In this document: one piece after another, positions 1 through 12,200 of the stretch
Position numbering within the stretch: position 1 is the first letter of the stretch
Layout of the letters: each line of letters starts with the position of its first letter
NCBI GenBank assembly: GCA_950106755.1
Contig: OX467082.1
Span: 30,008,001-30,072,000 of the forward strand
From: Climacium dendroides
Lineage: Eukaryota > Streptophyta > Bryopsida > Hypnales > Climaciaceae
Reading direction: 5' to 3'
DNA: 64,000 nucleotides
Translations under genes and position numbers: made by a program
The notes under the pieces: generated by a model
Told to the model about the DNA's origin: nothing
What the model saw: the letters and a program-made list of their open reading frames with translations, nothing else
Database searches by the model: none

Positions 1-2130
1 TGCAAGTTGATAGTTGAAAAGTTGGAAAAAGTAAAGTAATTAGGTACATGTCAAAATTTTTGATCCTAGATCTCTTAAATGTTTGCTATCTAGATGCCAA
101 AATGCAGAAGTTCAATATTGGTATATAGACAATGACTCCAAAACATTATATAAAAAAATTAAATTAATTCCAAAAGTATTATTTAAAAATAAAAATTTCA
201 TTTTCAATTATTTTGATAATAATTTTCAAATCATATTTTTGAGGTGTTGAAGTATATTAGAGCATGTTTTTCTGTTTTTTAAATTGGTTCATTTCACCAT
301 CTTTTTCAATGCTTCTTATAGTGAATTATATCATTTTCTATTGAATGCTATAGAATATAGCCATTTGTTCCATGTAACACTTAGAGTTAATTGGAAAAAA
401 ATCTAAGGGCAAGAAAGATTCCATAATTATTCATTTCAAGTCTTGTTTAATATAAAAATTATATGTTTTTAATTATTTAGGGCACTTAAGAGATAATTCT
501 GTAGTGTCTAATTACTATGGTACATTCAAATAGTTAACCATGAATCTTAGGATCTACATTCACATCAAAGGAAAAATGATCAAAATGCTAATAAAGGTTA
601 AAATTTCAAATTCTTATGACATAAAAAATTATACTAAAGGAAAAAAATTTCACACTAATCTAATGATGTATGTTGTACATCTACTTCTTTAAACTTTCCA
701 ACGTGCCTCTATGTGCCTTTTTTTTCTAATAACACCAAGAGTTATAATCTCCTAATATTGTACATGCCTTGCATCAACAATGTTAGGTTCTAATACTAGT
801 TATAGGTTTTCATTTCCCATGATTTCCATAACCTAACTCCCATAAGACATCAAGTATGTCATTTGATGACATGGAACAATATTTCCATTGATGTCTAAAA
901 CACATTTTTTCCTTGAAAAGGAATCTGATTTCATGCCTTAGCAATCGTTAAAAAAAGCTATAAAGGAATTTCAATCTTTTTCTCAGGATAATTTTTAGCT
1001 TCAAATTCCAAATTTAGAATATAGTTCCATTTCAAGGTCTATTATTTGAGTAGATTATTTTGGACCACTCACTTTCTCAAATACAACAAGTATTGAGCAT
1101 GTTATAGCCCTCCAAAGGTTTGAGTCCTCTAAGAGGTGTAGTTCTCTAAGATTCTACACACTTTCTTTGCCCACAATTTCTACCTCATAGCTCATTTTTT
1201 CATAAGACTTAATATTCAAAAATCCTTATTTCTTTAGATTTCCAACAATTTTAGCATGTCTTATTTTGATGAGGAATTCCTTTCCGAACTTCCACTTCTA
1301 CATTCTTCAACTTGAGTTCACAATTGCAACATTGCCATATCTTTTGACTCACAACTTAGATACTTGCATTATTTGAACCATAGACATGCGTTCCAATTAG
1401 ATTTCTAAGAATATGTGGTACGCCACGTGCTTTGCCCCAAACAAAGTACTACCATGCCACGTTTGTTTTGGGCTCTTCATTTTTGTTTACCTAGTCTTTT
1501 GCGCAAGGCTTAGGAATTCATCCCCAAGGGTCCCCTTGCTCACCAAAGTGTCAAGGGTATGCCTAGTTGTGAGGGCTGTGATAAGGTAGGAGCACATACT
1601 TGCGCCACATGACTATTTGTGCCACTTTTTAGATACAATGTATCAATAAAATACATTTGAAAATCTAAAATGTACACCAATCATACATAGGTACAAAAAA
1701 TATGATGGCTTTTAAATTGTGGCACAAATAGGATCTCTTACTTTATTTTATATGACCAATGGTTGATGGATTATATTTGAAACACTTGAAGGTTAAAATT
1801 TACACTACAAATTTATGATATTTAAAATTATAATCAAATATTTGAATGATATAGTGAAGGAATTTAAACTCCATAGGGAGAATCCAACCTTTTTATTCCG
1901 TGCTCACCCCTTGAGGGTTATATTTCCTTCATTTGTGTGAATTAACTTTCAATCTTCGGAGGAATATTTATCCTCAAAGGCAAATTACAAACTTTTTTTC
2001 ATTCTATGAGATTAACCTAGAAGTGTTGCAAAGGCCCAAAGTATCTTCCAGATGACTTTCTATATTACTACAAAAATGAAGAATGCATATATTGATCAAC
2101 ATGTAAAATCTTTTCTTTTTTGGTAAAATA
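1..2130. other. AT-rich intergenic flank
   Basis: No coding region, RNA gene or long repeat could be supported here. The sequence is strongly AT-rich with many homopolymer runs. The only structured part is a small inverted-repeat element at about 1584-1743, listed separately. Confidence 0.6.
1584..1743. mobile_element. Possible small AGGTA-type MITE
   Basis: The left end reads TAAGGTAGGAG and the right end, reverse-complemented, TAAAGTAAGAG. Further in, CTATTTGTGCCAC (1613-1625) is matched exactly by GTGGCACAAATAG (1719-1731). The outer ends are degenerate, so membership of the AGGTA family seen elsewhere in this window is tentative. Confidence 0.35.
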
Positions 2131-3208
2131 ATTTAATGATTAGGTCTCATCCTTTCAAGGTTAAATAAAATTGATATGCCACATTTTCTTCGTCCTTGGT
2201 GAAAATGTATCCTAAGAGGAATAAAAAATGAGTTCCATTTCAATGGAGGATTGAAATTGGGGGAAAATACACTCTTAGTTTTACTAAAGTGGAATGAAAG
2301 TAAAGAAAATGACGTACCTTTTTCTGTCACTGCTGATGGTTGCTTTCAGCCCACCCTAGTGACCCTACCCTCGCCTCTTGTTTCTTCCTCCCTTCCTTCC
2401 TTCTTTCTCCCTCGCTCCCTCTTTCCAAGCCTTTTGCTACAGTGGCGATGAGATGGTGTTTCCCGTGCTACAATTGTATCCGATCATTTCCGACGCCGCT
2501 GCAACATCTTTCCGTGGGTTGCAGGAATCAATTAGGGTTGCGTGTGCGCTTGGAATTTCCAATTTTGACGGAGAGAGAGAGAGGGGGGGGGGGAGAGAGA
2601 GTGTTTTGGTGCTGTGATGACCTCTTATTACTTCTTTAACGATGAATGATTGTGTTGGTGTGTCAACAACCGAGTGTTGGTGGAGCATTTCAATAGAACG
2701 CTTTTTCCTGTCGAATATTAAGAGAACGAAAACCAATTTTTTTTTGCAAGGCGCGGCTATTTGAGTGTGCGGATCCACACCAATTTCCAGGATGGACTCC
2801 ATGTCTGAGAGTTCCCTCAATTTGTTGCAGGAAGGGGAAGACTTCTTCTGTAGTCGAAAATGCCATTTCGTAGAGTAGGAGAATACTCAAGCGCTATGTA
2901 AAGAATTGATTGTACGTAAGGGTTGTAGATTTTCAATAGCAAGCTTGTTCGGTGGACACTAGAATCGAAGTGGAAGGATGGAAATCGAATGGTGACATTG
3001 CATAAGAATCTGGTGCAAGAAGAATGTCGTTGTTGTTGTTAGCTTGAAAAGCTTGCGAGCTTTATTTCCGATGACCCAAATTTGGACTGATGTTGTCGGA
3101 GAAGAAGATGAAGGAGCAGAGGAGTATTTTTTGCTGAAGAAAAAGAAGAAGTTGAGGAGGAGTAGTTTTTTGTGGTGATGTGGTATGTAAATATTTGGAG
3201 CTTGTGAG
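2131..3208 (+). promoter_or_regulatory. Leader and promoter region of the TBC gene, with GA/G microsatellite
   Basis: GC content and pyrimidine-rich tracts rise sharply from about 2340. A run of GA repeats interrupted by a G tract lies at 2571-2601. Such GA tracts are common in plant 5' leaders. Short open frames here look like composition artefacts and were not called. No TATA box is convincing, so the transcription start is unknown. Part of this stretch is probably 5' UTR of the gene starting at 3209. Confidence 0.4.
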
Positions 3209-6200
3209 ATGTCGGTGGACTGGGACGATAGCGAGGGTGGGTTCAGCTGTGGCGGTGCGGTGACTGCCAGCAAAAAGCTGAAGAAGGTTGATGGAAGAAA
3301 TGTGGGGAAGAAACAGCAACAACAACAAGGGGATGTGCAGCTTCCTCCTCGCGTCCCCAAGTCCTTGCTATTTATTCCTCCCAGCCGACGTCCCAAGGTG
3401 GTCTCTTTGCTTTTATTCTCTAATAAGAATTTGACTTACTAATATATATTAAAAAAATACTTATATTTGTAACACTCTGTTTCTGCAGTTGAGATGAAAC
3501 ATGTTTTTGTTGGTTCAATTGCTGGGGGTTTGCTTGCATCCGAGTTGTGAGATTCGATGCCTACTTAGCAAGTAGTTGCTTCTGAGTTTACACTTTTTGG
3601 GACGAGTGCTGCTCAGGGTCACTACCCCCTGAGATGTAGATATCTAGAACAATCTCTCGGTACAGCATGCACTCCGAGCTGCACTTTCATTCGCTTGAAA
3701 GAATTTAGTCTGCCGCCGTTACTAAATTATCATTAATAATGTTTATATTTGTAAACACTCTGTTACTGCAGTTGAGATGAAACAAGTTAGTGTTCATTCA
3801 ATTACGAGATTGGATGCTGCTTAGCAAGCTGTTGCTTTTGACTTCACACATTTTGGGACGAGTGCTGCTTAGGGTCACTACCCCCTGAAATGTACATCTC
3901 TGATACATTCTCTCCGGAGAGGATGTACTCTGAGCAGCAGTTCACCCCAGATTTTTCCTGACTTATTTGGAACAGAAACGCGACACCAATGATTGGATCT
4001 CAACTGTGTTGCAGTGTTCTTGTCAAGTTGATGTTTACTGACAAGGCCGTGAGATTTTGGGTGCAGAAATCTGAAAGGTTGAGACCAGAGAAGTGGAAGG
4101 CAGCATTTGACCTTGAAGGCAGGCCTGTTGGATTTCATAAACTCCTTAAGATTATCAGGAAAGGGGTGAGTCACTGAGTCCTTCGCAATGCTATTTTTGT
4201 ACTGTAGATTGAATCCATCGGGTGGAGGCTGTCTGCTAAAAATGGTCTGGTGGACTTCAATGGCGAGGGTTGACTTTAATCCCTAAGTGAGCAAACTAAT
4301 AATAGAAATTCTACTTTGCAAGCTAATAGTTGACTTTACTTAACTTTCAATAATTTTTTCTATCTTGCAAGAATGTAGGGCATGCTTTCTTCTTTCTTTT
4401 GATTCATTTCATTATTTTGCTGAAGCTTCCTGAATGATTTATTTCACCTCCTATAATGGCCACTTTTTTGGCCATGCGGTCTGTTATGGGTTACATTATC
4501 AATATCTTGCATATTTTTTGTTTGTGATTCAAGTTGCTGAATCGAAAGAAGGATGTTAGAGCCTTCTCTAACATGCTAAATGGTAAATGCTATTGACATG
4601 CTGGTAACCTACATCAGGGTGTGGATCATTCCATCAGAGCCGAAGTTTGGGAGTTTTTGCTGGGCTGCTATGAATTGGGGACCACTTTGGCTTATCGGGA
4701 GCTAGTTCGTCAGGCCCGCAGGTTCGAACACAACCAACTGCTATGTGGAGTTTTCCATTTTAATCATGCACTGCATTGCAAGACAGAGCGTTTCATTGCC
4801 TAGATCGGTACAGTAATGCTTAGAAATAACGAGATTGCTTAGTAACATATGAAGAGATGCTGTGAGTTTTCAGGGAGCGTTACAATGAGCTACTTGAGCA
4901 ATGCCGAAAGATGCATTCCAGCGTTGGAACAGGGTCTCTGGCATACACAGTTGGTTCCAAGTTGATGGATGTTCGTGTCGCTTTCAATGACAATACAAGA
5001 AAAGAAGAAGATGAGCCAGTTGTAGAGACATCCCCTGTCAAAGAGCAATCCAAAAGCAATGGGACAGCAGTGACTCCTCGTGAAGCTAGCAATGATGCTT
5101 TTGAAGAAAGTCTTAATGAAAGTGAAAATTTAAACTTAATCGTCCGAAAGTTGTCGGAATGGGAGAGAACTGAGGGAGATGTACAGGAGGGAACCTCAAG
5201 CTCTGATGAGCTCAGTCTTCAAGAGCCTCTACCAGGGGAGGTGGATTCTTTGGAAACCACCCAACTGCAGAAGCCGGGAGCAGGGCTCGTCAAGAAGCGG
5301 ACTTCAATAGAAGACGATCAGAAATTAGCACAGAGCGTAGATTCCTTACAAAAGGGTGCTACCAGGGAGGTATCTTGCAATGTGGAAGATTCCACTCTGA
5401 CAGATATGGATGTAGAAGGGCAGAAAGAAGAGAGAAGCGTTCCAGCGAAAGAGGATTCGAATTTCATGAAATCAGTAGATCTTGACTCTATTCCGGGCCC
5501 TCGATTATCTGGCGATGCGGAGAGGGTTACAGACTGGTTGTGGACGCTCCACAGAATTGGTAAGTACATAGATAGAGCACGGTATATGCGCATGCAGGTA
5601 AAGCATAGCTCACTGTATTGATATTTCCTGGAACTTCTTCTAAGCCCTGAAACATTTATATACCCTTAGAATTTCCATGGCTCTGTAGCAATATAGTTTA
5701 CATTTATAAGTATCTAGGTTTATTTTTGAATTCAATCTGTTGTCATTTCAAGAGTTTGAAAGTGAGGACTGAATATAAATACGAACCGTCTTTGACTTGT
5801 AGAATGGACCTGCAGCGTTTCTACTTCCAATCTGATGGGCTTATTGTGATTGTGGTTGCAGTCGTTGACGTGGTTCGAACAGACAAGCATCTAGAGTTTT
5901 ACAACGAGGGGAAGAATTCGGCCCGGATGTCGGACATTTTGGCTGTCTATGCCTGGGTTGATCCTGCCACTGGATACTGCCAAGGTACGATTCCAATCCA
6001 TCAACTTGGAACCAACCGTATATCGTCATAACCCCGAAGTGCCCTAAAGGCCAAAAATGGCATCTTCCTATCTACAGAAGTTGAAATATATCATTTAGGA
6101 ACCTTCAAGCATGTAAGAAATGTACCAATAGAAGAAATCATATCCTACATTTCTGAACGATAGAGGAATGTTTTGAAAGTCACTATTATTAACTAGTACT

Positions 6201-9200
6201 ATCCATAGTGGACTCTCTAGTTTTAGCATGGGCACTTGGGGGTTAAACAACCTCCATTCTTATATTCTCGTTGAGAAGGAAAAAATTATAGAGAGCATTG
6301 AAGCTGTGTTTTTCTGACTTTCTTGATCTAGAGGAAGATTACGAGGGCTTGTTTCGAGATATACATGTGTTCCCTGGTCCATCTAATGGGATCCGAATCG
6401 AGTGGTGATTGTAGGCATGAGTGATTTACTGTCACCGTTCATAGTGTTGTTTGACATGGACGCCGATGCGTTCTGGTGCTTTGAAAGCCTCCTTAAACGA
6501 GTGGTACGGATCTTGCCTATTTACCTTTTCCAAGATATTTTGGTACTCACGAATCCTTGCTTAGATGTTCCATTTGCCGAACTAACCTTGAAATGTGAAA
6601 CGTCCTGCGCTCCTACCAATGGATAGTTCTAAAGGTCTCTGGATTGAATTATCTAAGTAGCCCAATAATTTATTTGTTTCTGTTGATACCCTTTGTTGTA
6701 ATTCAGGGCTATTCTGCCGATATGAGAAGATATTGCATCCTAATGCTTTCTTTCTTTTTGCAGAGGGATAATTTTCAAATGGAGGGGCCAGTGAGGGTCA
6801 TGAAGCAGTTGGAGGCGATGCCCAAGATTTTGGACGTGATGGACGCAGACTTGCTAAAGCATCTTGTTCTAGTGGGAGCCGACAACTTCCTCTTCGCATT
6901 TCGTATGCTGCTTGTACACTTTCGTCGAGAGCTCTCATTTCCTGAAGCCCTGTACATGTGGGAGGTTTGGACCATTCCCTATGTCATACATCAAATCTTC
7001 AATGCAGAGTCTTCTCTGTGTTGATACACTTGCATAGAATTCAGAACAACATGCGGAACTACAAGTGCAAACGTGTCCTGGAGAGAAAGATGGTGGATTA
7101 ACCCCGAAAGGAATGCAATGTTCTTTATGGGTTCTGATGAAATTTGGTCGCATCTTAGTGATATTCTTCACACTGATCAACTAAATTTGTCATGTTACAA
7201 CCATGAATTTTTGGTCCTTTTGGGGTTAGAATCAAAGTACTTGAAGGTATAATGGATAATGTCATTTGGGGGGATACAGCAGTCAGTGAATTTGGGTTCA
7301 GATTTACTGGGCGCAAAATTAACTGGTGTTTGTTTGGCTGTCTGTACAGATGATGTGGGCAGCTGATTTCCATCAAGCAACAGCATGGTCATTTGAGTAT
7401 CATTGCTTAGAAGCGTTGCGCCTCCCCAATTTTAGTTCCCCTGCAAGAGTGTTTCCCCTTGAGGAGGAAGTGTGCAGAGCTCCAGAGCCAGAGCCAGCAT
7501 CCACACCTCCCACGAGTCCAGAGAGGCTCCACAACACGTCTGAATTACACAGCTTTGACACACTGCGATGCAGAACACTTGCAAAGAGACGATCCTTTTG
7601 TGGCTTGAGACCTGGAAGGCTCTGGCAGTTTCCCCGAAGCCGCTTGCATTCCACCAATGTAGGTCTGTCGAGTCCTGATGGTGACCAGGACATATCTGTT
7701 TTCTGCGTCGCTGCAATTATTGAGCAGAATCGCACCATGCTCTTGGAGAAGCTGCAATCCATGGATGATGCTATCAAGGTCAGTGCACGTGAAGTTTGCA
7801 GCAAATCTAGACGTCATTTCTTTCTCTATCTCTACGGTGTACCCACTGTCTATCACTCAACAGTTGGCTTCCAAACACTAATCCATGTCTGATTTCTTTG
7901 ACTTTCTCAATAGCTGTGGCTAACCCCTGAGGGTCCTAGTTAAAAATAGAATTAGAGTATCCTTTTGGAGGCTAACAGTTGATTATAGTCATTTTCAAAT
8001 GACACTTTCTATTGTTCAAAATTGTTGGTATGATTCCTTTTTTCTATTGGCACATTTTTTTACTTGAAGCTTTTCATCGATTTCCACTCGGAAGTGACAA
8101 TTTTTTGACCATTTTGGCACTTAGGTGTTAAAGAACTTCCCAGAAAATCCTTGGATTGGGAGATCGATCCTCTTCCACTGGGTCATGTTGTCTTCATCAC
8201 AGCCGAACTGCAATAAGTTCGGGTTTCTTAGAAAGCAGGCTTGATACATTAGTCGGGTCATCTCATATTGCATCATCAAGCTCGAGTATTGTTATTTCCT
8301 TCTGGTGATAACTGTGTTGAATTTGTGGTTGCAGATTTTCAATAATATGGAAATGGAGTTTAAAGTTCACAGCTGTGTGAATAATGCTGTCAAATTGCGT
8401 AAACAGTATCGAAGTCAGGTAAGAAAAATATGCCTTGTACCTGATATTCTGATTGTCAAGCAATTGTGTTTCTCCTAGCAGAGGCTTTTTTCAAATACTT
8501 AACTGGAGGATAAGACTTAAGCATTAATCCTCTCGATTGCATACCAGCTTGGCGTTCATGAAATTAATTACAGGAGCTAATGATGGTCTACATTATTGTG
8601 TGTCATGTTACAGTCCTCCAAGCGTGTCATGTTGGAGAGAAGATCACTTGTCAGGCAACCATGGTCCTTATAATAGGTTAAACATTAGCCCTCCTTTTTC
8701 AATCTGGCCCATGGCTTTTTAGAAGCCTTGTGAGCTTTCTAGGTTCCCCCATTGATTGAGGATTTTCCATGAGTCCGCCCTCGTCGAGCGTCATGATTCA
8801 GGCAGTTGCAGAGGGAATGGCTGGAAGGTTGATTTTTATCCTGTTCTTAGAGATCTTCTTTTGGTCGTTTGAGTTTTGCCAAGCTCATCATGCCCATGGA
8901 TTTAGATGGAGTATGGAGTTAACCTCAGCTTGTTTCTCAACCCACCCCTTACCAGGGCTCTGAGCTTTGTGTCTGCAAGCCATGGCTCTTGCAGACACTC
9001 GAAAACATTATATGCCGTCGTTCACGGATGTTGAAATTTTTGGCTCTCTTGTATTCGAGCACTGATAACAGCACTGCAAGCAGTTTGTGCTAAAGTTACT
9101 AATAAGCAGGCATTGCCTGTTGGCCCTCTGTTTTTAATAACATACCCTACTCGGAGATTTGCAGGATGCTTTCTACTGTTTTCAAACCCTGTTTCTGATT

Positions 9201-12200
9201 GAGCAACTGTGTTTACGACTCCGGTAGAAGACCCTGTTGAGGTCATGTTTCTATTGTGGCCATGCTTTGTGGCCAATTAGGGTCACAATGACAATGAATA
9301 TGAATTGAGCACAAATCAAGTGAATTTGCAATGAATAAACCCTAATGGATTGACTCGGGCTACAATAGGACCTTCTAACTTTATCACAAGGTCATATTAG
9401 AAATTTTTGCAATGAATGTAGCTGCAATAATCACAAGGTCATATTAGAAATTTTTGCAATGAATGTAGCTGCAATAGGGTCATGACAATATTTTGATTTT
9501 TAAGTAAATGTTGTGGCTACAATAGATGAGTGATGACCATCATGGATGTACTTTTTGCTGTCTTTCTAGCTTTGTGGTGAAGTATTGGGACACTTTTAAA
9601 AATTTGTAACAATTTCAACACTTTCATAAAAATATAATATAAGGTAGAACCACCCATATCCAATCACTTCACCGATTTCAGGACAAATGAGTACTGTGAG
9701 GCAATGGAAAAAAATTTCTTTGTAGGAGGGATGAGAAATAAGTGACTTGAGGACAAATGAGTAGTGTGAGGCAGTGGAAATTTTTTTCTTGTGTACTTTT
9801 TGTAATTTTATTCCCAAAAATTGAAATTACTACTACCTTAATCCCAATATGATCTTACTGATGGATAAAATGTTTTGGATTAAGGCTAAAAATGACAATT
9901 TAGAAATTAATTTTGCACTATAAGTAAGGTTTGGTGCACTCCTAGCATTCTAAAAACTTTGAGTTTTAGAGCCCTTTTTAAAGTGTGGTTTTGGAATATT
10001 GAAAAGTATAATTTTTGGAGCATTTTCAAAGAGCACCAGTGGTCAATTAATTGTTGAGTGTAAGGTCATCCTTTAGTAGGTATTTAGTATATGCTCAAGA
10101 CTACATGTGGCCCTTTGTTTTGCCTTCCCCCCTTTCAATCGGGCAATACTCAAAGAGATGCAAAAAATAAGTTCAAACAATGTTGATTCATTCCTTTAGT
10201 CATTTTTTTGTGTGTTTTGATTGATGCTTGCATGGATGGAGGCAGAACTACTACTTGGAGTTGTCTTGTTGGTCTCAAATAGCAATCAAAAACTAAATTT
10301 GCCCAATTCGCAAGGGCACAAAGTGCAACAAGATCATTTAGGGACAAAAAATTAAGGCCAATGGGAAGATCATTTGGGGATGGAGTGAGTGAGTTTTGGG
10401 AGCCAAAAAGTATTCTGAATCCATAGCCAATGTTTAGAGTCTTCCAATTCCAATTAATAATTTGAATTCCAATTAGTCAAGAGACTACTTTCTTAATCAA
10501 TATTTCTTGCACACTTTATGACACTTTGGAACATGTGTTATGACCTTATTAGTCCCAACCTTGAAAACAAGAAAAAAACCCATTTAAACTTAGGTAGTAA
10601 AGATGTTTGAGCTTTGGTTGGAAATAAGGTTGAGGCACCAGTTGTCAACCACGCTCAACACCCAACCTGCAGGGGCACAGTATTTCCAACCAAGATTGGA
10701 ACAGTTTTCCAATCCAAGTTGGAATGAGTGTTTTTGGTCTTTTACGAGTTTGGAACTAATAAGATTACAACACATGTCCCAAGTAGTAAGTGAGAAAGTA
10801 GAAAGTAGTGAGTGGGAAAGTAATTCATAAATGATTAGAATTGGAAGACTCTAAACATTGGCTATTGGTGAAGTGCACTTTTTGGCTTTCAAAATTCACA
10901 ATGATATCAATTTTGGGGTCTAAATTTAGAAAATTTTGCTATCCCTATATTTCCTATCTTCCTACATGGGAAAAATTTCCACCACCTCATACTACGCATG
11001 ATTTGCTCCAAAATTGCTTAAAAGATTGACTACTAGTGCCACAACTTTAGTTGTATCCTACATGTTGGGTATGGTTCCTTGGTCAACAATGGGTGGTTCT
11101 ACCTTATACTCTTGTTTTTTCACATTTGCCTGCATGTGGGAATAAAAAGGGGTCTTCAAACCACAATCTAGGAAATGTGTTGTGGTAGACTAGAACCACC
11201 CATTTCCAACGAGAGATCCATATCCAATCTAGGGGACAGTTATTTCCAATTGAAGCTTAGAATGTGATTTTTTTTCTCATTTTCAAAATTGGGATTAATA
11301 AAATCATGACAAATGTCCTGATGTAGTGAGTGGAAAAGTAGTTTTGGAGTGATTGGAATTGGAAGAGTCTATATATTGGGTATTGGTTTAGACTGACTTT
11401 TGGCTTTCAAAACTCATAGTAATTTGAATTCAAGAAAAAAAATCAAGAAAAATTAGCAATGTCTATCATTTCTATCTTTCTAGATGGTAAAAAACTTTAT
11501 ATTGCCTTCTATTGCTCCAGAACATGTGCAGCATTGCTTAAATGGTTGACTATAGGTAGTTCTACCATACTTGTGGGTCCATGTAGCCTTCTACCTTAAG
11601 CCTTCCAGTGAAGCCCAATTTCAAACCCATATGGTATTTTTCAATTATTTGACATAAAAGGTGCATGAATTGAGGTATACAATGGTGATAGTTTTGTATT
11701 TATGTTGAGCTTCATTCAATGGACACATGGTACTTCTAATTTAAATCATTTTTGCACCCCCTCATCAACTTATGAAATTTGGCATGTATGTAACTAATAA
11801 AATTTGGCATATATGTAACTAATAAAATATGGCATTCAATTGTTTTTCAAAAAAATTTAATTCTAAAATCACATTTTATAAGGAGTCAAACTTTGTTAGC
11901 TATATCAAGGTGGTTTCAAGAAAAAAAAACATTTTCTTTTTAACTTAAAGCCCTATTATTTTGCAATCCATGAAGTCAAAGTTCTTCAAATTTTCCCATG
12001 TATTTCAAATATTTGTCTCTAACTTTTTACAATGTGGTCTCAAATTAAAATTTTCTTTGTTGCACAAGAAATAATCAAAAAATGATTAGTGGATTGCCAA
12101 TTCATAAAAAATCTTTGCATTACAAGGTGGTTTAGAATAATCTAGACTCTATATTTTCTTTTGAAATTTTTCTTGAGTGAACCTAATATCATATATTTAT

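Noticed and set aside
2340..2820. Overlapping frames of 99 and 127 residues upstream of the TBC gene
   Set aside because: Low-complexity pyrimidine-rich translation across a microsatellite; more likely leader sequence.
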